A DNA stretch of 64,000 bases from Lachnospiraceae bacterium (GTDB lineage: Bacteria; Bacillota; Clostridia; Lachnospirales; Lachnospiraceae), in contig JAFQCM010000089.1 in NCBI GenBank assembly GCA_017399445.1, forward strand, positions 62,001 through 126,000, read 5' to 3'. A model generated the notes under the pieces. It saw only the letters and a list, made by a program, of their open reading frames with translations. It did not search any database and had not been told where the DNA came from. Within the stretch, counting starts at the first letter, position 1. Each line of letters opens with the position of its first letter. This document shows, one piece after another, positions 46,223-54,024 of the stretch. The translations under genes were made by a program, and so were the position numbers.

Positions 46223-47251
46223 ATGAGAAAAATCAAAAAAATAGCGACATGTTTACTCTGTGGCTTGCTTACATTCAGTACTTTTACTGCCTGTGGCAGC
46301 AATTCTACCATATTTATGGGAAGACTTTCAGATACAGAGGTATTTCGTATTGGGGATAATATATGTACCTTGCCGGAACTGAAAGTATATTTAACTACAG
46401 CTCAAAAACAATATGAAAACGTGTTGGGTGTAGATATGTGGGAACAGGATTTTGGAGGAGTAACACTGGAAGCCTATTTAAAAGAAAATATTTTAGGTCA
46501 GATTGCCCAGATAAAAAGTATGACATTATTAGCAGAAGAGTATGGAGTAACACTGACAGAGGAAGAAGAAAAGAAGGTGCAAAAAGCTGCAAATAAGTAT
46601 TTTACTTCCTTAAATGAAAAAGAGATTAAGTATATGGAAATAGACGAAGAAACAGTAGCTTCTCTTTACAGGGAATATGCATTGGCAAATAAAGTGTATG
46701 AAGAAATCACCCGAAATGTAGATACAGAGGTTAGTGATGATGAAGCAAGAAAAATTACAGTACAGCAGATTTTATTTGCTTTTGATGAAGAATCTAGTGA
46801 AAGTACCAAAAACAACCAATATAAGAAGGCTCAGGAAGTTTTAAGTCAGGTGAAAGCACAAGGGGCAGATTTTGGTAATATTGCAGAAAAAAATAGTGAA
46901 GATGAAACTGTAGAATACACTTTTGGAAAAGGTGAAAAAGAACAGCCGTTAGAAGATGCTGCATTCAACATGGAAAATAACCAGATTAGTGATATTATTG
47001 AAACTTCTTATGGTTATATAATTATCAAATGTATCAGCAATTTTGACAGAGCAGAAACAGATGCCAATAAAGATGAAATTGTGGAAAAAAGAAAAACAGA
47101 AGCATTTGATGCTGTATACGATGAATTTGTAGAACAACAGGCATCTCAGTTTAATGATGAGCTTTGGGCAGAAATCACCTTTACAGACGATAAAGAGATT
47201 AGTAATATGACTTTTTTTGAGGTATTTAATGATATTTGGGGAAAAGAATAG
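46223..47251 (+). CDS. PrsA-like peptidyl-prolyl isomerase lipoprotein
   Basis: Extracytoplasmic foldase of 342 residues. Lipoprotein signal with the lipobox Cys at 24 (TFTACGSN). A SurA/PrsA-like N-terminal helical region follows, then a parvulin domain at about 170-285 (KITVQQILFAFDEESSESTK, KNSEDETVEYTFGKGE, DIIETSYGYIIIKC). The C-terminal helix closes the chaperone fold. It would assist folding of exported proteins such as the large surface proteins and pullulanase in this region. Monocistronic, with own promoter and terminator. Confidence 0.88.
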   Translation: MRKIKKIATCLLCGLLTFSTFTACGSNSTIFMGRLSDTEVFRIGDNICTLPELKVYLTTAQKQYENVLGVDMWEQDFGGVTLEAYLKENILGQIAQIKSMTLLAEEYGVTLTEEEEKKVQKAANKYFTSLNEKEIKYMEIDEETVASLYREYALANKVYEEITRNVDTEVSDDEARKITVQQILFAFDEESSESTKNNQYKKAQEVLSQVKAQGADFGNIAEKNSEDETVEYTFGKGEKEQPLEDAAFNMENNQISDIIETSYGYIIIKCISNFDRAETDANKDEIVEKRKTEAFDAVYDEFVEQQASQFNDELWAEITFTDDKEISNMTFFEVFNDIWGKE

Positions 47252-47311
47252 GTGGAGATATTTACCAAGTAGTAAGATATGATATAAAAAACTTAATTAA
47301 AATCAAAGGAA

Positions 47312-47345
47312 AATCAAGGTAGAGAGAGCTATCTTGATTTTTTTT
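47312..47345 (+). terminator. Rho-independent terminator after the foldase gene
   Basis: AATCAAGGTAG (47312-47322) pairs with CTATCTTGATT (47329-47339), one G-U pair, loop of six, followed by a run of T. Confidence 0.85.
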
Positions 47346-47388
47346 ATTTGAAACTAAATAAAGTGCAATGTGTTTCCAAGTATTTCCA

Positions 47389-47417
47389 TTGACACTAACA
47401 GTGGGAAATGATACTAT
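47389..47417 (+). promoter_or_regulatory. predicted promoter of the nitrogenase-like/ABC operon
   Basis: TTGACA (47389-47394), 17-base spacer, TACTAT (47412-47417), with TGA before it as an extended -10. It is among the closest matches to consensus in the window, so regulation is expected to be by repression rather than activation. Transcription should start near 47424. Confidence 0.7.
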
Positions 47418-47425
47418 CATATGCA

Positions 47426-47475
47426 GTTAGCACGAGCTAACTAATTTTTTGAAACATGAGTTAGAAAATACTAAC
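47426..47475 (+). promoter_or_regulatory. two GTTAG-N6-CTAAC dyads, probable operators
   Basis: GTTAG-CACGAG-CTAAC at 47426-47441 and GTTAG-AAAATA-CTAAC at 47460-47475. Both arms are identical and both spacers are six bases of unrelated sequence, as expected for a protein-bound dyad. The first site starts about two bases after the predicted transcription start; centres are 34 bases apart, a little over three helical turns. The regulator is not encoded nearby and I cannot name it; the TTAG/CTAA character recalls metal-responsive DtxR-type boxes but the spacing differs. Confidence 0.7.
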
Positions 47476-47497
47476 AAAAATTAGTAAGGAGTAATAT

Positions 47498-48286
47498 ATG
47501 ATTAAAATTGCTATTTATGGAAAGGGTGGTATTGGAAAATCCACAACCACTTCAAACTTATCAGCAGCATTAAGTGACTTAGGGTACAAGGTAATGCAGA
47601 TTGGATGTGATCCGAAATCTGATTCCACCAAGTGTCTAATGGGAGGAGTGAAAATACCAACAGTTCTTGACAAAATCAGAGAAAAAGGACCAGAAGGTGT
47701 GGAATTGGAAGATATCGTATTTCAAGGATATAATGGCATTCTATGTGTAGAAGCCGGAGGTCCAACACCGGGAATTGGGTGTGCAGGGAGAGGTATTATT
47801 ACTGCATTTGAAAAATTGGAAGAACTAGGCGGATATGAACATTATGAACCGGACATTGTACTTTACGATGTATTAGGCGACGTAGTATGTGGCGGTTTTG
47901 CAATGCCAATCCGAGGCGGTTATGCAGACCATGTATTTATAGTCACATCGGGAGAAATGATGGCGTTATATGCAGCATCTAATATAGCCAGTGCAGTACA
48001 TAATTTTGGAAAGCGTGGCTATGCAAAAATGTCAGGTATTATTTTAAATTCTCGTAATGTGGAAAATGAAGAAGCAATTGTTCGAAAAGCTGCAGAAGAA
48101 ATGGAAGAAACTGTACTTAGTATTATTCCAAGGGATAAAGCAGTTCAGACGGCAGAAGACCAGGGAAAAACCGTAATTGAAGCATTGCCGGAAAGTACTA
48201 TGGCAGATGCTTATCGGGAACTGGCAAAAAAAGTATTGGAGGTAAGTGGAAATGAGTTGTTGTTGCACCACAGAAAATGTGTTTGA
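47498..48286 (+). CDS. NifH-like ATP-dependent [4Fe-4S] reductase
   Basis: A 262-residue homologue of nitrogenase iron protein. P-loop [14 protein letters not shown], Switch I region [12 protein letters not shown], and the cluster-binding Cys95 (GIGCAGRG) and Cys131 ([10 protein letters not shown]) are all in place, matching Cys97/Cys132 of NifH. The protein should dimerise around one [4Fe-4S] cluster and deliver electrons to component-1-like partners encoded next. It is shorter than NifH and lies outside any nif cluster: no nifE, nifN or nifB is seen. It belongs with the uncharacterised nitrogenase-like reductases (such as those related to CfbC or BchL). Overlaps the next gene by 35 bases. 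Confidence 0.9.
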   Translation: MIKIAIYGKGGIGKSTTTSNLSAALSDLGYKVMQIGCDPKSDSTKCLMGGVKIPTVLDKIREKGPEGVELEDIVFQGYNGILCVEAGGPTPGIGCAGRGIITAFEKLEELGGYEHYEPDIVLYDVLGDVVCGGFAMPIRGGYADHVFIVTSGEMMALYAASNIASAVHNFGKRGYAKMSGIILNSRNVENEEAIVRKAAEEMEETVLSIIPRDKAVQTAEDQGKTVIEALPESTMADAYRELAKKVLEVSGNELLLHHRKCV

Positions 48287-49529
48287 GAATTCGTTGCACT
48301 ATTCATCACCGGCACACGGTGGCTGGGGTGTGCTTAAGATGGGACATCTGATTCCAGAAAGTTATACATTGTTTGTAAGTCCTGCTGCCTGTGGACGGCA
48401 TGGTGCCTTGGCTGCCAGAATGGAAAACAGAAAAAACAGGGTATCCTATCTTTTTTTAAGCGAAGATGATATTGTATCCGGGGGCTATGAAGATTTGTTA
48501 ATTCAGTCAGTGGAAAAGCTTATAAAGCACCTGGAAAAGTGTCACAATGTTCCGAAAGTATTAACACTTTTTGTTAGTTGTATTGATGATTTGTTAGGAA
48601 CTGACCACGATGCTTTAATTCGGGAATTATCTAAGATATATCCCCATATTCGTTTTATTTTTTGCCATATGAATCCTACTTCTACAGATACAGGAGTTCC
48701 ACCGGCAGTAAATATTCAGAATAAAAATTATAGTCTTTTAGATGTAGCAAAGGAAAGGGATGGTGGAGTTAACATTATTGGTAATCTGGCACCACTTCGT
48801 TCCAATGGAGAATTGTTTCAGATACTTAGTGACATGGAGGTATCGAAAATCAGACACATATCTGATTATGATACTTTTGCAGGCTATCAGGAAATGGCAA
48901 GAAGTTGTCTGAATCTAGTAGTAACACCAACTGGAAAATATGCATCTTCTCAAATGGAAAAAAAACATGGAATACCGTATGAAATGGCGCTGACCTCTTT
49001 CCAGACAGAATGTGTGAAAGAAACTTATGAAAAAATTGCGAAGAAATTAGGAAAGTTATGTCCGCAGGTTTTGACTTATGAAACAAAAGCGGTAGAAGCT
49101 TTAAAGAAAGTAGCAGAAACTTTAAATGGCATGCCAGTTATTATTGATGGAGAAGCTATTGTAAGACCATTTGATTTAGCAAAAGCATTATTACAGTCTG
49201 GAATTAATGTACAGTGTGTATTTGAACAGAAATTAATTCCATCAGATAAAGAAAATTATCAGTGGGTTATGGAACATTATCCGGATATGACAATTTTACA
49301 GCCACAGAATCCAAAAGTGACAGTGCTGGAAAAATTCCAGGGTGAATGCTTATCCATTGGATACAGTGCTGCCTACATTACAGGGGCAAAGCATGTGGTG
49401 GACATTGCAGGACAGCATGGACTATATGGATATCAAGGAATCATTGATTTGGCAGAGATGATGGAAAAAGCAGCGAAAGAAACTGCTGACTTGAAGAAGT
49501 TATTAGATGAAGCAGTGATTGTAGTATAA
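48252..49529 (+). CDS. nitrogenase component-1-like protein (NifD-type), first subunit
   Basis: 425 residues from ATG 48252 ([10 protein letters not shown]), nine bases after GGAGG; a GTG at 48246 is possible. The nitrogenase superfamily plan is clear. AACGRHG (Cys47) matches the second P-cluster Cys of NifD, FVSCIDD (Cys110) the third, and an N-terminal CCC replaces the first, which is Ser in [27 protein letters not shown] aligns with the NifD segment holding the FeMo-cofactor Cys, but that Cys is absent. [14 protein letters not shown] (His381) aligns with the NifD cofactor His. So it probably carries an Fe-S cluster and a substrate pocket but not FeMo-co. Alignments were made by eye. Confidence 0.8.
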   Translation: MSCCCTTENVFENSLHYSSPAHGGWGVLKMGHLIPESYTLFVSPAACGRHGALAARMENRKNRVSYLFLSEDDIVSGGYEDLLIQSVEKLIKHLEKCHNVPKVLTLFVSCIDDLLGTDHDALIRELSKIYPHIRFIFCHMNPTSTDTGVPPAVNIQNKNYSLLDVAKERDGGVNIIGNLAPLRSNGELFQILSDMEVSKIRHISDYDTFAGYQEMARSCLNLVVTPTGKYASSQMEKKHGIPYEMALTSFQTECVKETYEKIAKKLGKLCPQVLTYETKAVEALKKVAETLNGMPVIIDGEAIVRPFDLAKALLQSGINVQCVFEQKLIPSDKENYQWVMEHYPDMTILQPQNPKVTVLEKFQGECLSIGYSAAYITGAKHVVDIAGQHGLYGYQGIIDLAEMMEKAAKETADLKKLLDEAVIVV

Positions 49530-49553
49530 AAATGTAAACAGATGGAGGAAGAA

Positions 49554-50708
49554 ATGGAACAATTATGGATAACCCTTCCGGCTCTGGCACCGGATTATTC
49601 GGGCGTATGTTCTGCCATGTTTGACTTAGGCGGTATCTGCGTCATTCATGATGCATCTGGGTGTACCGGAAATTATACAGGATATGATGAACCAAGATGG
49701 TATGGAAGCAGTTCAAAGATTTTCTGCTCAGGACTAAGAGAAATTGATGCAGTGCTGGGACGGGATGACAAATTGATTGATAATGTAATAAAGGCAGGAG
49801 AATTAATTGACCCAACCATGTATACTGTGATTGGAAGTCCGGTTCCGATGGTTATTGGTTCTGACATGAAAGGAATTGCCTACGAAATAGAAGAAAAAAC
49901 GGGAGTTCCTTCCTTTGGATTTGATACCAATGGACTTGGTCTTTACAACAAAGGAGTATCTATGGCAATGTGTGAATTAATCCGTAGATTTGCAAAAAAG
50001 AAGGAAGAAAAAATTTCCAGAGGAATTAATATTTTAGGCACCACACCATTAGATTTATCAGCCAACAGTAATGCAGATGATTTAAATGAGAAAGTGGAAA
50101 GTTTTGGATTTCAGATAGTAGGACGTATGATGATGGGGGCTAAAATTCAGCAGATTGAAGATTTAGCAAAAGCAGAGATTAATCTGGTGGTTACGGAATC
50201 CGGAATGGAAGCTGCAAAATTATTAAAGCGCAAATTTGGAATCCCTTATGTAGTAGGAATGCCTGTTGGAAACGAAATGGATGTATGGGAAGCTTTGGAA
50301 CAGACTTTGCAGGATAAAGCAGACCGAGTGGTGTGCAATGAAGGCGAGGATGGAGATATCTTAATTGTAGGAGAGCAGGTGTTAGCCAACAGCATTCGAA
50401 GATCAATTCTTAATAAAAATCCACAGGCAAAAGTCTGTGTAGGAAGTATGTTTGGCTTAAATAAACAGATTGCCGGTAAAGGAGATTTGAATATTCCAGG
50501 GGAAGAATCTTTGGTGGAATTATTATATTCTGGAAAGTACAAAGTATTGGTGGGGGACCCGCTGATGGAAGATTTATTATCAGAGAAGTGTAATGTGAGA
50601 ATGGTAAAACTTCCACATGTAGCTTTATCTAGTAAATTGTATTGGGATGAAGCGGTACATTTTCTTAGAGAGGAAATGGACCAGCTAATTGAAGAAATCA
50701 TAAAATGA
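49554..50708 (+). CDS. nitrogenase component-1-like protein, second subunit
   Basis: 384 residues from ATG 49554 (MEQLWITLPALA), directly after GGAGGAAGAA; another in-frame ATG is at 49542. The N terminus has Cys19, Cys29, His32 and Cys37 (GVCSAMF, GICVIHDASGCTGNY), like the first part of the component-1 fold. The position of the third cluster Cys reads VIGSPVPMVIGSD, with Ser instead. NLVVTESGMEAAKLLKRKFG matches the equivalent segment in its partner. It presumably forms the heterodimer mate of the preceding protein with a shared cluster. Placement between the reductase and ABC genes makes one operon. Confidence 0.8.
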   Translation: MEQLWITLPALAPDYSGVCSAMFDLGGICVIHDASGCTGNYTGYDEPRWYGSSSKIFCSGLREIDAVLGRDDKLIDNVIKAGELIDPTMYTVIGSPVPMVIGSDMKGIAYEIEEKTGVPSFGFDTNGLGLYNKGVSMAMCELIRRFAKKKEEKISRGINILGTTPLDLSANSNADDLNEKVESFGFQIVGRMMMGAKIQQIEDLAKAEINLVVTESGMEAAKLLKRKFGIPYVVGMPVGNEMDVWEALEQTLQDKADRVVCNEGEDGDILIVGEQVLANSIRRSILNKNPQAKVCVGSMFGLNKQIAGKGDLNIPGEESLVELLYSGKYKVLVGDPLMEDLLSEKCNVRMVKLPHVALSSKLYWDEAVHFLREEMDQLIEEIIK

Positions 50709-50730
50709 TTTAAGGAGAAAGAAAGAGATT

Positions 50731-51921
50731 ATGAAAAAAATTAAAAAGTTAATGCTGATGTGCCTACTGACAGGAACTATGATAGTGGCTACAGGATGTG
50801 GTGCATCAGAACAGGCAGCAAAAGAAAATACAAATACAGAAACGTTAGAAGTTACTGAAACAGCAGAAACTACAGAGAAATCAGAAACTTCTGAAACAGA
50901 AGAAGTGAAAGAGGAAACAGAAGGAACAACAGAAGAAACAGACAATAAAAAAATCGTAATTGAAGATCAATTAGGAAAAACCATTGAGTTAGATGGGGTA
51001 CCTGAAAAAGTAGCTACTACCATTATGCCATTTCCTTATATTTACTATGCAGTAGTGGGAAATTCTGATAATTTGATTGGATGTAATCCATCTTCCATTA
51101 CAGCTTATGAAAACAGTGCATTGAAATATATGTATCCTAAATTGGCAAATGCTAATACACACTTCGTAGATACCAGCTTTGTGGTAAATGTGGAAGAATT
51201 ATTAAAATTAGAGCCGGATGTAGTATTCCAGTGGAACTATATGGAAGAAGAAATTGAAAAAATGGAAACTGCTGGAATTAAGGTGGTGGCATTACAGTAT
51301 GGTACTTTGGAAGACTTAGAAACCTGGATCCGTATTATTGGAACCATGTTTGATAAAGAAGAAAGAGCTGAAGAATTGATTACTTATTTCCATGCAAATG
51401 TAGCGGAAGTAGAAGAAAAAGTGGGCACCTTATCTATGGAAGATTATGAAAATATCCTGATTTTATCAGATAATCTGAAAGTAAATGGTGCAGGATTTTA
51501 TGAATACTGGGTGGAAAAAAGTGGTGCGATTAATCCGGCAGGAGATTTGTCCGGCGAAGCATTAAATGTAAATATGGAGCAGATTTATGAATGGAATCCA
51601 AGTATTATTTACATTGGAAACTTTACTGATTTACAGCCTTCTGACTTAATGGAAAATAAATTAGAAGGTCAAGACTGGTCTGTAGTAGACGCAGTAAAAA
51701 ATGGTCAGGTATATAAAATTCCAATTGGTGGTTACCGTTGGGATCCACCTGGGGTAGAAACACCATTAATGATAAAATGGCTTGCAAAAATTCAGCATCC
51801 GGAATTATTTGAAGATATGGATATGAGAGAAGAAGTATCAGAATTTTATAAAGAAGTATACAATTTTGAATTAACAGAAGAAATGCTGGATGAAATATTA
51901 GCAGATACTCAGGATTTCTAA
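50731..51921 (+). CDS. ABC transporter substrate-binding lipoprotein (BtuF/FecB type)
   Basis: 396 residues. Lipoprotein signal with Cys23 (VATGCGAS), a long Thr/Glu-rich linker (about 25-70; TEKSETSETEEVKEETEGTT), then the helical-backbone solute-binding fold of class III (VIEDQLGKTIELDGVPEKVA near its start; LEPDVVFQWNY; WNPSIIYIGNFTDL). This fold binds iron-siderophores, haem or cobalamin. Conserved residues that would name the ligand cannot be picked out by eye. It follows the second component-1 gene by 22 bases with its own ribosome site. Confidence 0.88.
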   Translation: MKKIKKLMLMCLLTGTMIVATGCGASEQAAKENTNTETLEVTETAETTEKSETSETEEVKEETEGTTEETDNKKIVIEDQLGKTIELDGVPEKVATTIMPFPYIYYAVVGNSDNLIGCNPSSITAYENSALKYMYPKLANANTHFVDTSFVVNVEELLKLEPDVVFQWNYMEEEIEKMETAGIKVVALQYGTLEDLETWIRIIGTMFDKEERAEELITYFHANVAEVEEKVGTLSMEDYENILILSDNLKVNGAGFYEYWVEKSGAINPAGDLSGEALNVNMEQIYEWNPSIIYIGNFTDLQPSDLMENKLEGQDWSVVDAVKNGQVYKIPIGGYRWDPPGVETPLMIKWLAKIQHPELFEDMDMREEVSEFYKEVYNFELTEEMLDEILADTQDF

Positions 51922-51935
51922 GTGAAAGGCAGAAA

Positions 51936-52964
51936 ATGGAAACAAAAAAATCATTTTTAAAAAATATATATTCTAAAATTTTTATTATGATAGGCTTGCT
52001 TATTGCTGCATTTTTCTTTTCTATGTGTATTGGAAGATATTCTATTACCCCAGCAGAAGTGGTGGAGATTATTTTTTCACATATTTTCGGAGCTGGTGGA
52101 GAAATTGACCCTATTCGGTTTAATGTTGTAATGCAGGTGCGTTTACCAAGAATTTTACTTAGTATTATTATAGGCGCCGGACTGGCTTGTTCCGGTGCCG
52201 CTTATCAGTGTTTGTTTGGAAATCCATTGGTAAGTCCGGATATTTTGGGAGTTTCCGCAGGAGCAGGTTTTGGAGCGGCTTTGGGAATTTTATTTTCCGC
52301 AAGTGCTTTTGTGATTCAAAGTCAGGCATTATTATTTGGAATTATTGCGGTAGCAATGGTATTACTCATATCCAGAGTCCGGAAAAAAACAGAACTTTTT
52401 ATGCTGGTGTTATCAGGAGTGATTGTCAGTGCTTTGTTTGAAGCTTTGGTTTCCCTTATCAAATATGTGGCAGACCCACAGGATAAACTACCAGCCATTG
52501 TAGTATGGCTAATGGGAAGTCTGGCTTCTGCTTCTTATCAAAAAGTAGTAATTGCAGCAGTAACCATAATTCCATGTATTATCGTGTTATTTGTGTTGCG
52601 ATGGAAGATGAATCTGTTATCTTTAGAAGAAGAAGAGGCCCGCTCTTTAGGAGTAAATGTGGAAAGACTAAGAGTTGTAATCATTATAGTATCTACGTTA
52701 ATGACAGCAGTATCAGTATCTTTATGTGGAATTATTGGGTGGATTGGACTTGTGATACCACATATAGGAAGATTTTGTATTGGAAATGACCACAGAGGTT
52801 TGATTCCGGCTTGTACCATTCTTGGAGCAGTGTATCTGCTTTTCGTGGATGGAATTGCAAGAACCATGACGGCAGCGGAATTGCCACTGTCTATTTTAAC
52901 AGCAATTATAGGTGCACCATTTTTTGCCTATATGCTTAGAAAAACGATAGGTGAAAAAGGTTAA
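51936..52964 (+). CDS. FecCD/BtuC-type ABC permease
   Basis: 342 residues with about ten membrane helices. Family signatures include VRLPRILLSIIIGAGLACSG, NPLVSPDILGVSAGAGFGAA and GLVIPHIGRFCIGNDHRGLI (cytoplasmic coupling region). It forms the homodimeric channel of the importer with the ATPase encoded next. No ribosome site stronger than AGGCAG is seen, and the gene follows the lipoprotein after 14 bases, suggesting coupled expression. Confidence 0.92.
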   Translation: METKKSFLKNIYSKIFIMIGLLIAAFFFSMCIGRYSITPAEVVEIIFSHIFGAGGEIDPIRFNVVMQVRLPRILLSIIIGAGLACSGAAYQCLFGNPLVSPDILGVSAGAGFGAALGILFSASAFVIQSQALLFGIIAVAMVLLISRVRKKTELFMLVLSGVIVSALFEALVSLIKYVADPQDKLPAIVVWLMGSLASASYQKVVIAAVTIIPCIIVLFVLRWKMNLLSLEEEEARSLGVNVERLRVVIIIVSTLMTAVSVSLCGIIGWIGLVIPHIGRFCIGNDHRGLIPACTILGAVYLLFVDGIARTMTAAELPLSILTAIIGAPFFAYMLRKTIGEKG

Positions 52965-52988
52965 AAGAAAAGAAAGGCTTGGTATCAT

Positions 52989-53780
52989 ATGAAATTAGAA
53001 GTCAGAAATGGGAATTTTGGATATGAAAAAAACCCTATATTAAAAGATATTAATTTTGAAATTAATAATAATACAGTTATGACAATTTTAGGACCAAACG
53101 GTGTGGGAAAAACTACCTTATTAAAATGTATTATGGGATTTTTAAAATGGCACAGTGGAGAAAATTATATGGATGAGAAACCACTGTCTTCTTATTCGGA
53201 TAAGGTTTTTTGGCAGAGAACCAGTTATGTGCCCCAGGCGAAACAAAGTGTTTATTCCTATCGTGTAGTGGATTCTGTTATGATGGGTCTGAATGCCAAG
53301 CAGAACTTTTTTTCTACACCAAAAGCAGAAGATTACGACAAAGCCGTACATATTTTAGATATGCTGGGAGTTTCCAAGCTGACCAATAAATATTGTAATG
53401 AGCTTAGTGGTGGTGAGTTACAGATGGTCATGATGGCAAGAGCTTTAATTTCAGAACCGGAACTGATGATTTTGGATGAGCCGGAATCAAATCTGGATAT
53501 GAAGAATCAGCTGCAGGTTATGAATACCATTGAGAAGGTGGCGGAAGAGTTTCATACCAGTTGCTTGATTAATACTCACTTTCCGAATCATGCTTTGAAA
53601 ATATCGGATACTACGCTGATGCTTGGGTATGGGAATAAGCAGGTAGTTGGGAAAACCAAGGATGTGGTGACGGAGGAGAATATTAAAGAGTATTTTAATG
53701 TGTGCTCCAGGGTGGTGTCCCTTCAGGTGGATGCGAAAGAGTATCGGACGATTTTTCCGTATCAGATTGCGGGAGTGTAA
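52989..53780 (+). CDS. ABC transporter ATPase (FecE/BtuD type)
   Basis: 263 residues. Walker A GPNGVGKTT, Q-loop YVPQAK, signature LSGGELQMVMMARAL, Walker B LMILDEPESNLD and H-loop (NTHFPNHAL) are complete. The DEPESNLD form and length fit the FecE/BtuD group. It completes a binding protein-permease-ATPase importer. The C-terminal 30 residues extend slightly past the usual end. No clear terminator follows before the CIRCE region. Confidence 0.92.
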   Translation: MKLEVRNGNFGYEKNPILKDINFEINNNTVMTILGPNGVGKTTLLKCIMGFLKWHSGENYMDEKPLSSYSDKVFWQRTSYVPQAKQSVYSYRVVDSVMMGLNAKQNFFSTPKAEDYDKAVHILDMLGVSKLTNKYCNELSGGELQMVMMARALISEPELMILDEPESNLDMKNQLQVMNTIEKVAEEFHTSCLINTHFPNHALKISDTTLMLGYGNKQVVGKTKDVVTEENIKEYFNVCSRVVSLQVDAKEYRTIFPYQIAGV

Positions 53781-53893
53781 AAGAGTTGTAAAAGCGAAAA
53801 TAGAAAACTGCCTGTTTTGGATGTTATAACAAAGAAAACTACACATTGAAACTCCTTATAAATCACAAAGTTTATAAAAAATTTATAAAATTA

Positions 53894-53920
53894 TTAGCAC
53901 TCATTTATAATGAGTGCTAA
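53894..53920 (+). promoter_or_regulatory. CIRCE element (HrcA operator)
   Basis: TTAGCACTC (53894-53902), nine-base spacer ATTTATAAT, GAGTGCTAA (53912-53920): a perfect match to the CIRCE consensus. Followed by six T, so in RNA form it could also terminate transcription from the ABC operon. It lies 104 bases upstream of htpG, which predicts HrcA control of that gene. Confidence 0.95.
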
Positions 53921-53927
53921 TTTTTTC

Positions 53928-53956
53928 TTGACTTTTAAATCTCAACGTATTAAACT
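53928..53956 (+). promoter_or_regulatory. possible htpG promoter downstream of CIRCE
   Basis: TTGACT (53928-53933), 17-base spacer, TAAACT (53951-53956). If real, CIRCE lies just upstream of the -35 rather than in the transcribed leader, an unusual order. An alternative promoter upstream of CIRCE could not be found with acceptable spacing. Confidence 0.4.
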
Positions 53957-54024
53957 TTATTCTAGTCAGTGTAACAAACTGTAAAATTAAGAAAAAAATA
54001 GATAAAATGAATGGAGTGATTTAA

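Noticed and set aside
47498..50708. Genuine nitrogen fixation (nifHDK)
   Set aside because: No nifB, nifE or nifN is present nearby, the component-1 proteins are short and lack the FeMo-cofactor Cys by alignment by eye, and the operon is linked to an ABC importer.
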